From positions 1 through 55,339 of the forward strand of contig JAQTOC010000005.1 of the NCBI GenBank assembly GCA_028713535.1: a stretch of 55,339 nt of DNA. Direction: 5' to 3'. Positions within the stretch are counted from its first letter, which is position 1; each line of letters starts with the position of its first letter. The notes below the pieces were generated by a model. That model saw only the letters and a program-made list of their open reading frames with translations. It had not been told where the DNA came from and searched no databases. This document shows positions 48,035-55,339 of this stretch, piece by piece. The stretch comes from Candidatus Nanoarchaeia archaeon (GTDB taxonomy: Archaea > Nanobdellota > Nanobdellia > SCGC-AAA011-G17 > JACPNG01). Position numbers and translations under genes: made by a program.

Positions 48035-49852
48035 TCAATAATTAAGCAGTATTTCTATATCTCTTCCAAACAGGGTTTTAAGGTCCTCAAATATGGTTTC
48101 CTGTATAAAAACATTTGGGGGTATTTTTAAGGATTTTAGGCTCTCCTCAAATTCTCCTAACGAACTTTTCCTTACATTTTTTATTCTCCCGTTGACAAGA
48201 TCTGCTTTGCTCATATCTTCCTTATTAGAGATATCATTTAGTATGAAAACAAATTTGTCCAATAACAAAACCTCTCCAAACTTGTCTCCGTACTTGAATC
48301 TTATTCTTACTTTATCCAGTTCATAGGATTTTTTCTTTTCAATGTACTCAACTAACAATCTTATGTATTCATTTGATTCCCTTAGTATCTTAATCATCTC
48401 TTCTCTTATGACATCTTTCTTTTTGTCATCAAATTCTTTTTTGATTTTAATAACATCTTTTAGTACTCCTAATAATTTGCTAGGCAGAATTCCTTTGTCA
48501 ATGAACACATTCTTAAGGTCTTTTTCTACATTGTTAATGTTAAATTTAACTCCCTCAAGTTCTAAAGCATCTTTTGTTACAGCAATACAAACATCATATG
48601 TGTTGCATAATTTCTCCTTGTCTGTTCTTTTCTCAATTTGCATAAACAATTTCTTTATTCTCTTAAGGTAATCTTCTGTGTCTTTTAATATCTCATCTAT
48701 CTGTTTTCCTGTAACGTCTTTTACTTTTCCATGCTCTATGTCCTTGTAATATTTTCTTATTCTTTCAAGCATATCAACATACTTTTTCTCCAGAATCTTT
48801 TCTTTCTTGACAAATAATTCATTCATTAATTTTACAGTTTCTCTCGGAGTTGTTGGTGGTATTCCGTATAGCATTAAAGCAGCCTGTCCAGGATTTAACG
48901 TTGCATAAAATAAGTCTTCCCCCAATATTCCCAATAATTTTCCTTTTGTTCTTTCTAAGAGCCTGTCCCCAATCTCCATGTTTAGCTCAATGGCTTCAGG
49001 GCTTGGTTTTATCCTTCCCATTTTTAATAATAATCTCCAGGGTAAGAAAACTCCTCGGTCATACAATGGAACACCATCTCTTAATAAAGTGAATATTACC
49101 TGGTTTGCATCCCTTAATGATTCCCAGAAATCAGTCAGAATGTATGTCTGGACGTGGAAGCTTGCCTCTATTCCTGAGATTTTTGCTGCACTGAATCCAA
49201 GGTTTTGTATTATTGCCCTTAACTTTGTCTTCAGTTCCTGTCTAGGCATTCTTTTTACATCAGTATCATCGATAACAATGAAAACATCAATGTCTGCAGG
49301 GTTTGCATCCCCTCTAAACAAAGAGCCGGCAGCGACGTAGCTTAAAACATATTTTTCAAATTTCTCAACAGTCATTGTCTTGTGGATCTCTGCTGTCTTT
49401 AAAGCTCCCAAAATTCCCTTGTCATAAACTATTGCAGACATTCCAATTGACTTTAATATGTCAAACTTTGAGTCAAAGCATGCTTCCTGCAGCGCAGACA
49501 ACAACATTGGGATCGTGTTAACGTTTTTATTTATCCCCAAGGCAATCTCAGCAACAATTTTTGTTACTCTTGCATTTAATTCTTCCTTCGGCATTTTTTT
49601 GCTGTCAGAATCGTCAATTAAAATAAATAAGTTAATAATGTCCTTTTTCTCTTTCTGGTTTTTATAAAAGTCATTTTGTAATTCTTCTGGCAGTTCAACC
49701 GGAAGCACGCACATCCCCAACACATACTTGTCAAACTTCTTTAGAATTTCTTTTTTTAATTTGTTTAGGTCTTTTTTAAGCTCTTCTCCTTTGTCTGTTT
49801 TGCTTGTAGAACTTTCAGAACTCTTTTGTTTGCTCATAAAGGTTATTTTCAA
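48035..49852 (-). CDS. Large nucleotidyltransferase protein (degenerate NTase + NTase + HEPN-like + C-terminal extension)
   Basis: AAGSLFRGDANPADIDVFIVIDDTD NTase motif; similar upstream segment INLFILIDDSDSKKMPKEEL; HEPN-like GQAALMLYGIPPTTPRETVKLMNELF..KDIEHGKVKDVTGKQID. Confidence 0.82.
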   Translation of the reverse strand: MKITFMSKQKSSESSTSKTDKGEELKKDLNKLKKEILKKFDKYVLGMCVLPVELPEELQNDFYKNQKEKKDIINLFILIDDSDSKKMPKEELNARVTKIVAEIALGINKNVNTIPMLLSALQEACFDSKFDILKSIGMSAIVYDKGILGALKTAEIHKTMTVEKFEKYVLSYVAAGSLFRGDANPADIDVFIVIDDTDVKRMPRQELKTKLRAIIQNLGFSAAKISGIEASFHVQTYILTDFWESLRDANQVIFTLLRDGVPLYDRGVFLPWRLLLKMGRIKPSPEAIELNMEIGDRLLERTKGKLLGILGEDLFYATLNPGQAALMLYGIPPTTPRETVKLMNELFVKKEKILEKKYVDMLERIRKYYKDIEHGKVKDVTGKQIDEILKDTEDYLKRIKKLFMQIEKRTDKEKLCNTYDVCIAVTKDALELEGVKFNINNVEKDLKNVFIDKGILPSKLLGVLKDVIKIKKEFDDKKKDVIREEMIKILRESNEYIRLLVEYIEKKKSYELDKVRIRFKYGDKFGEVLLLDKFVFILNDISNKEDMSKADLVNGRIKNVRKSSLGEFEESLKSLKIPPNVFIQETIFEDLKTLFGRDIEILLNY

Positions 49853-50026
49853 AACAATATATTTAAACTTTTTGGTTATTTTTCCAGAAAATTCTTAATA
49901 AAAAGAAAATAAAAAATAATGCATATTTTAAGAAATATTTCGCATAACTATGATTTTATTAAAAAATAAGGGAAATATTTATAAATAAGTAAGTATAATA
50001 GTTAAAATATATAACAAAGTAGTCAT

Positions 50027-50096
50027 AAAAAGGCTAATTTAGCTTTTTTTGTTTAGCAAAAAAGAAAAAGAGGCTGTTTTTCTCTGAAAAAAAGCC
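50027..50096 (+). promoter_or_regulatory. Multi-hairpin leader
   Basis: AAAAAGGCTAA-T-TTAGCTTTTTT (50027-50049) and GGCTGTTTTTC-TCT-GAAAAAAAGCC (50072-50096). Confidence 0.55.
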
Positions 50097-50122
50097 AAAA
50101 AAGACGTTTAAGGGGGTAAAAG

Positions 50123-50467
50123 ATGGTAGTAAATTACGCTGGTCCAACACCATGGAGCCTAGGACCTCAAAAAAACCCTGAGTATCATACAAAAACTCAG
50201 CAGGCAGCTATTGATGATATTATTGAATTATATGGTAATCAGTTCTCCGAAGACGTTATAGAAACAACAGTAAAAAGATATAACCTAAGCATGGATATTG
50301 AGTTTAATTATCGCATGGAGACCAAAACAGCTAGCAAAGTAGTTTCCCCAAATGAGATACAAGCGCTTCTTAAACAGGAAGAGAGTTTAGCAAAGATAAT
50401 AAAATTTCCAACTAATTCCAGTTCAAAAATCCTGCCGGAGAAAGCAATAAACTTTAGCCCATATTAA
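50123..50467 (+). CDS. Small hypothetical protein
   Basis: GGGGGT RBS-like sequence before ATG; structured leader. Confidence 0.7.
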   Translation: MVVNYAGPTPWSLGPQKNPEYHTKTQQAAIDDIIELYGNQFSEDVIETTVKRYNLSMDIEFNYRMETKTASKVVSPNEIQALLKQEESLAKIIKFPTNSSSKILPEKAINFSPY

Positions 50468-50501
50468 AAAAATTTAAAAACAACGCATTCTTCATTTCTC
50501 C

Positions 50502-51092
50502 ATGGAAGAATATATGGAAACCACAGAATTCACCTGTGGTAGTTCTGCATTGATAATGGTCTTAAAGCATTTTAATAAACTAGAACCCAATAGAGAAAAT
50601 GAATTTAGGATCTGGATGAAGTCTGCTCTGCTCCCGGTGAGAGCATCTTCAATCTATGGTTTGGCTTTATGCGCAAAAGAACTTGGATTAGAACCAGAAG
50701 TTTATGCTGAAACAAAAGAGTATGAATACCCCAATTACAGGTTCAAGAGTTATACATTAAAAGAAGTCAACCAGGCAAAATTTACCTCAAATTTATACTT
50801 GAAAGATGCAGAAAAAAACAACATAAAGATCCATGAAAAGAAAATAACTCTTGATGAAATCAAAAAATTACTCACAGATAAAAGAATAATTATTATGAGG
50901 TTGAATGTTGGGATCTTTAGGGGGCATAAAGCCCAGTCAAATTATATCGTAGTCTATGGTTATGGGGATAAAAAATTCTTGGTCATAGATCCTAAGATAG
51001 GTAAAAGAATAATTCCAGAAGAACAATTCAAGGAATCGTTTGAGACAGTTATAACCAAATGCAAAAGAGACCACAGGATGATAATTTTCTAG
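50502..51092 (+). CDS. C39-like papain-fold peptidase-family protein
   Basis: TTEFTCGSSALIMVLKHF and NYIVVYGYGDKKFLVIDPKIGK. Confidence 0.75.
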   Translation: MEEYMETTEFTCGSSALIMVLKHFNKLEPNRENEFRIWMKSALLPVRASSIYGLALCAKELGLEPEVYAETKEYEYPNYRFKSYTLKEVNQAKFTSNLYLKDAEKNNIKIHEKKITLDEIKKLLTDKRIIIMRLNVGIFRGHKAQSNYIVVYGYGDKKFLVIDPKIGKRIIPEEQFKESFETVITKCKRDHRMIIF

Positions 51093-51146
51093 AGCCGGCT
51101 TCCAAACAGAAACCTTTTTAAAATAAAATTAGTCTCTTAACTGCAC

Positions 51147-51219
51147 GGGCCCATGATCTAGTGGCTATGATGTCACCCTTACAAGGTGAATGTCCCCGGT
51201 TCGAGTCCGGGTGGGCCCA
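51147..51219 (+). tRNA. tRNA-Val(TAC)
   Basis: GGGCCCA/TGGGCCC acceptor, CACCC-TTACAAG-GTG anticodon arm, GGTTCGAGTCC T-arm. Confidence 0.95.
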
Positions 51220-51720
51220 TTAAAACTTTAAAGAATTCGCAATTACTTCTAATGCATTAATGTTTTTGTAATTATCCTCACAGCACCATTTAATCTCTGC
51301 ACCTTTAGCAATCTTAGATACATTACACTGTATGAATTCAATATAAGAGTCTAGATTTTCTCTTGCTTTTTCATAATTAAATCTCTTGTCTTTAGCCCCA
51401 AACCATCTCTCGTCAACCATCACAAAATTTACAAAATCATTTAAATTATTCCTGTAAACTTCATTTTCCAAAAGCATTGTTCTCTGGGTCTTGCCAGGAC
51501 TTCCTAAAGAAAAATATACTAAGACCAGCTCCCTAAAATATTCCTTGAATTCCTCGCCCTTGCTATGAATCTTAATTAATCCAAGCCTTTGGTTTATCCT
51601 GCTGACATACGTATTTCTTTTAGCAAGAGTTTCTTTTCTAAGCTCCTCTCTGTATATATCAAGTCCATAAGATTCCAGAACATTATCTCTTAATTCTTTT
51701 ACGCAATCTTCAAAGCCCAT
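51220..51720 (-). CDS. Hypothetical protein
   Basis: Complete ORF; stop codon abuts the 3' end of convergent tRNA-Val. Confidence 0.65.
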   Translation of the reverse strand: MGFEDCVKELRDNVLESYGLDIYREELRKETLAKRNTYVSRINQRLGLIKIHSKGEEFKEYFRELVLVYFSLGSPGKTQRTMLLENEVYRNNLNDFVNFVMVDERWFGAKDKRFNYEKARENLDSYIEFIQCNVSKIAKGAEIKWCCEDNYKNINALEVIANSLKF

Positions 51721-51778
51721 AAGAATAAAAATAGTTATTGATTTTTAAATAAGATTAAATCAAGAAATATATTTAGGA

Positions 51779-52372
51779 CTACCTAGCTGCATCAGCCTGT
51801 CTTTCCAATTCAAATTTCTTTGCAATGGCAAATGACTTGTTATCCATGCTATAAGCAAGCATAATCTCTTCAGCCAATCCGGTTGTAATGCTCAACTTTT
51901 TCCTGAATGTTCTCTGGTATGCTCCTTGTGTAAGCATTCTCAATGCAAAATCAATTCTTCTCTGGGGGGACATCTCAACAGCCTGTGGATATCTTGCTCC
52001 TCCGTATTCAATTGTTGTAATCTCATCTCTTGGAGCAGAATTCTCAACAGCTTTTACAAGAACCTCAACAGGATTCTTCTGTAATTTTTTTTCAACCATT
52101 TCTAAGGCTTTTTTTACAGTAGTATAAACATGAAGTCCCTTGCCTGTGAAATTACCAGACCTCATTCTGTGTGTTTTTCCCCTATGGCCTGTGTTCATTA
52201 ATTTGTTCATCAATCTTTCAACAACATGATGTTTTGATTTCCAGAACTGGAGTCCGCTGTTTCTTCCGCATGTTCTTGGAACTAGAATAGGATTTATGTT
52301 TATGTATCCTCTCAATCCAGGATCACTAACTGTAATGCTACCAGTCTCCCACTTATCAAATAACTTAATCAT
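51779..52372 (-). CDS. rps7: 30S ribosomal protein uS7
   Basis: [75 protein letters not shown]. Confidence 0.96.
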   Translation of the reverse strand: MIKLFDKWETGSITVSDPGLRGYININPILVPRTCGRNSGLQFWKSKHHVVERLMNKLMNTGHRGKTHRMRSGNFTGKGLHVYTTVKKALEMVEKKLQKNPVEVLVKAVENSAPRDEITTIEYGGARYPQAVEMSPQRRIDFALRMLTQGAYQRTFRKKLSITTGLAEEIMLAYSMDNKSFAIAKKFELERQADAAR

Positions 52373-52806
52373 CTTCTACCCTTCTCTATCCTGCCTTTAA
52401 TCAAGGCATTCAAACTTTGATCATTAACTTTGATAACCTGCCATCTTATAGCTGGCAAGTCTCCTTTTGATCTTCCCTTTGTTCCACCAATTGGCTCTAT
52501 GATCACTTCGTCGTGTTCACTAATGAACTTGATAGCATTATATCCTGGGACAAAAGCTGTAACCTGCTTCCCGTTTTTAATCAGTTGTACTCGTACACAT
52601 TTTCTCAATGCAGAGTTTGGCTGTTTTGCAGTAACTTGCCTCTTCTCAAGAACAATTGCCTTAGCCTGAGGAGCAGCTTTTAATGGGTCTGATCTGGCTT
52701 TTAAATTAAGAGTTCTTGTTTTATACAGTCTTTCTTTCCATCTGAACTTCTTTCTTCTATCTTTAAGCTTTTTTCCAGCGCCTAATCCTCTTCCCTTTCT
52801 TGACAT
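52369..52806 (-). CDS. rps12: 30S ribosomal protein uS12
   Basis: [49 protein letters not shown]. Confidence 0.97.
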   Translation of the reverse strand: MSRKGRGLGAGKKLKDRRKKFRWKERLYKTRTLNLKARSDPLKAAPQAKAIVLEKRQVTAKQPNSALRKCVRVQLIKNGKQVTAFVPGYNAIKFISEHDEVIIEPIGGTKGRSKGDLPAIRWQVIKVNDQSLNALIKGRIEKGRR

Positions 52807-52808
52807 TT

Positions 52809-53219
52809 TTAAACAACCTTTATTTCAGTATCTTTAAAGTATTTTTTTATGATCTGATTGAGATCAGCAAGGTTTTTTTTGTTTTTTCCAAGCAAACTTG
52901 CCTTGTCTGCCACCCCTTTCATCTCAACAAAAATTGTGCCATTTTCGCCTTTATAAACTTTACCATTAACTGGTTTTATTAGGTTCTCAACAAAAATTTC
53001 TGGCTTGGGATTAAACTCTATAACCTTTATTGGCTTCTTTAATAAGGCAGAAATTCTCTTGATGTTTGCCCCTGCTTTGCCTATCGCTCTCCCTGCATCC
53101 CCGTAGTTTATTATGAATACGAGAATTCCTTTTCTGTCAATATAGCAGTCTTTAACTTTTGCCTTGGTGACTCTCTCCATGAGGTTTATGTAATTTATCT
53201 CTTCAAGCCCATATCTCAT
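52809..53219 (-). CDS. nusA: Transcription factor NusA (archaeal, KH domains)
   Basis: [42 protein letters not shown]; start at MRYGLEE avoids overlap with L30e. Confidence 0.92.
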   Translation of the reverse strand: MRYGLEEINYINLMERVTKAKVKDCYIDRKGILVFIINYGDAGRAIGKAGANIKRISALLKKPIKVIEFNPKPEIFVENLIKPVNGKVYKGENGTIFVEMKGVADKASLLGKNKKNLADLNQIIKKYFKDTEIKVV

Positions 53220-53227
53220 TTTAGAAA

Positions 53228-53476
53228 TTAATAACTCAAAACCGTAACAACAAATGGTTTTTTGCACAAGGTTCCTAGTTCAATGTTATCTACATCCAAT
53301 TGCACAACTTCAACATTGTTAATACCTGCTAAAGAATCTATATCTTTTTTTATTTTTTCATCGCAATTGCTTGCAAGAAAAATATGTCTTACTTTGTTTT
53401 CCCTAAGTTTCCTCAGGGTTGTTTTAGTTCCTATTGTTAAATTATTGCTTTTCAGTGCTTCTTCCAGATTTTTCAT
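53228..53476 (-). CDS. rpl30e: 50S ribosomal protein L30e (eL30)
   Basis: GTKTTLRKLRENKVRHIFLASNCDEKIKKDID..LGTLCKKPFVVTVLSY. Confidence 0.9.
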   Translation of the reverse strand: MKNLEEALKSNNLTIGTKTTLRKLRENKVRHIFLASNCDEKIKKDIDSLAGINNVEVVQLDVDNIELGTLCKKPFVVTVLSY

Positions 53477-54614
53477 CTTTTACCTCTCCCGCCATCTTTA
53501 CAACCAGTCCAGGAAGACCTGTTCCCAATGGAACTGGTTGGTTCAAGATAACATTCTCGATAACAGAACTGAGACTATCTTCTTCTCCAATAATCGCAGC
53601 ATCTATTAAATGTTTGATTGGAGTCTCGAAACTTGCTCTTGCCAGAACAGATTCTTTCTCTCCAGTTATACCAGACCTAGTAATACCTTTGACGTCTCCT
53701 CCGACGCACATAAGGTCTGCTATAAACATGATATGTCTTATGTCAATATCTAATCCCTGATCCTGGATAACTTTCTTTGCTTCTTCTATGATTGTGTTCC
53801 TTGCAGCCTCAACTCCAAAGACTTCATACATCTCAAATATGTTGTTGCACCTTGTTCTTGTTTCATCAACCTCAGGAACCTTTATGACTTCCTTTAGGTT
53901 TGAACCTGCAGTCAATATGACAAACTCGTTTGTCTGCTTTATTGGAAGGACCTGGGTAATTCCTGGAATTCCTCTTATAAAAACATCCTTTGCTTTTTCT
54001 TTGAGCTTGTAAACATCCTTTAGTTCTTCTGAGTTAGGTTTCAATACAATAGTATCTCCTTTATTAAGCAGTTTTACATTGACTCCTTTAAGTCCCTTAT
54101 TAAGTGCCTCGACAATTTCTTCATCTTTTATTTTTAGGTCTCTTATGTTTTTCTTGTTTAATTCACATTCGACCTGCAAATTAAGAACGTTGATTGAAAA
54201 TGAGGATACAACTTCCTTGAACTGTGTTTCCTTTATTAATGATGCAACAATCTTTGCATATTTGACATCCTCTGAATATTTCTTGTGTAAATAAATTTCC
54301 ATAGCAGGTGTTGAAACTGTTTTTCTTGCGTCAAATAGTTCTATTAACCTTGGGAGTCCAAGTGTAACTTGCACTTCTGCAACTCCGGCAAAGTGGAATA
54401 CGTTTAATGTCATCTGCGTACCTGGCTCTCCAAAGCTTTCTGCAGTTATAACTCCAATGCTCTCACCAGGTGCAATCTTTGCTTCATTATATTCTTTTTC
54501 AAGCCTGTCCAGTATTTGTTTTTCCTGTTCTTTTGTAATCTTGATATCTTTGATTAATTTAAGGTATTTTTCAATTAAAGGTGCAGGTATTTTTTCCTTA
54601 TAATCTTCTATCAT
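53442..54614 (-). CDS. rpoA2: DNA-directed RNA polymerase subunit A''
   Basis: GESIGVITAESFGEPGTQMTLNVFHFAGVAEVQVTLGLPRLIELFDARK. Confidence 0.97.
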   Translation of the reverse strand: MIEDYKEKIPAPLIEKYLKLIKDIKITKEQEKQILDRLEKEYNEAKIAPGESIGVITAESFGEPGTQMTLNVFHFAGVAEVQVTLGLPRLIELFDARKTVSTPAMEIYLHKKYSEDVKYAKIVASLIKETQFKEVVSSFSINVLNLQVECELNKKNIRDLKIKDEEIVEALNKGLKGVNVKLLNKGDTIVLKPNSEELKDVYKLKEKAKDVFIRGIPGITQVLPIKQTNEFVILTAGSNLKEVIKVPEVDETRTRCNNIFEMYEVFGVEAARNTIIEEAKKVIQDQGLDIDIRHIMFIADLMCVGGDVKGITRSGITGEKESVLARASFETPIKHLIDAAIIGEEDSLSSVIENVILNQPVPLGTGLPGLVVKMAGEVKDEKSGRSTEKQ

Positions 54615-55339
54615 TTTCCAGTAACCTCTTTGATTATTTTTTTAACATCAATTGAACCATTAACGCTTTTTGAAACATCAATACCATCATCTCCATAAGT
54701 AAATTGTACAATCATCCTATTGGCATCTCTTACTGTGTTGTCATACTCTACTTTCATATCCTGCAGTGCGTTAGCAAGTCTCCTGTACAAATAACCTGAT
54801 TTAGGTGTCCTTAATGCAACATCCATTAATGAGTCTCTTCCTGTCATAGCGTGGAAGAAATATTCTCTTGCTCCTATCCCCTGTTTGAATCCTGTGTCAA
54901 TAAATCCTTTTGATATTGGAGTCAATTCTCCTCTCTTGAATAGTGATAATGTCCTGTCCCTGTATCCAATCTCGATTCTCTTACCTCTCAAAGCTTGCTG
55001 TCCTACACAAGCAGCCATCTGGGCTATGTTAAGCATATTTCCTCTTGCTCCTGACTTGGCCATTATAACTGTAGGGTTATGCTCGTCAAGTGATTCAGCA
55101 AGCAAGTCTCCAATCTTGTTTCTGACTTTGTTTAATACCTGTAATATTAATGCCTCTAATGTCTCTTCCAGAGTCTTGCTTGGAAGTGCCTCAAGCTGCT
55201 TCCTGTCATATTGTTCAATAAGGTCTGCAGTCTCTTTCTTAGCCTCGCTTAATGCTCTGTTTACCTTCGTTTTTATCTCTGGGCTCATATCTGTATCTGA
55301 TAATGATGTTGTAAATCCTCTGACAGATAATGCCTGGAT
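54611..55339 (-). CDS. rpoA1: DNA-directed RNA polymerase subunit A', C-terminal part (continues beyond window)
   Basis: Frame stays open to the edge (IQALSVRGFTTSLSDTDMSPE..); MAKSGARGNMLNIAQMAACVGQQ, FFHAMTGRDSLMDVALRTPKSGYLYRRL. Confidence 0.96.
   Translation of the reverse strand: MQALSVRGFTTSLSDTDMSPEIKTKVNRALSEAKKETADLIEQYDRKQLEALPSKTLEETLEALILQVLNKVRNKIGDLLAESLDEHNPTVIMAKSGARGNMLNIAQMAACVGQQALRGKRIEIGYRDRTLSLFKRGELTPISKGFIDTGFKQGIGAREYFFHAMTGRDSLMDVALRTPKSGYLYRRLANALQDMKVEYDNTVRDANRMIVQFTYGDDGIDVSKSVNGSIDVKKIIKEVTGK

Noticed and set aside
1-55339. CRISPR array, transposon, integrase or prophage
   Set aside because: No regularly spaced repeats, transposase/integrase-like ORF or phage structural genes noticed

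Overview
Archaeal chromosomal window, AT-rich and gene-dense, most consistent with a DPANN-type (Woesearchaeota/Pacearchaeota-like) genome; this placement is inferred from gene content and not from a tree. It starts in the 3' end of 16S rRNA, followed by an intron-bearing tRNA-Ala(TGC) in the spacer and a complete 23S rRNA flanked by a 19-bp perfect processing stem; no 5S follows. Housekeeping content includes RNase P RNA with two RNase P proteins (Rpp30, Pop5), the exosome/proteasome superoperon (Pop5-PsmA-SBDS-Rrp4-Rrp41-Rrp42-RpoK), SecE-NusG-L11-S2, Sec61beta-NAC, FtsZ, GluRS, tRNA-His/HisRS, ScpA, PEP synthase, enolase-like, a purC/IMP cyclohydrolase/AICAR transformylase operon, an ABC-2 exporter, and the rpoA'-rpoA''-L30e-NusA-S12-S7 operon that runs off the right edge. 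The accessory parts of most interest are: (i) a divergent two-operon cluster at 32.6-39.8 kb (three tandem diverged paralogs plus a bacterial-type LspA, facing a 500-aa protein, a 156-aa protein, a TIM-barrel sugar-isomerase/endonuclease-IV-like protein with a large insertion and a NTase-HEPN-like protein); (ii) a secretome island at 13.5-18.3 kb with a duplicated promoter/leader, hairpin terminators and a C-terminally anchored subtilase; (iii) a second, larger NTase protein with an internally duplicated and degenerate NTase domain; (iv) a C39-like protein whose expected catalytic His appears to be Asn. All functional calls come from reading the sequence and motifs; no database search was run.
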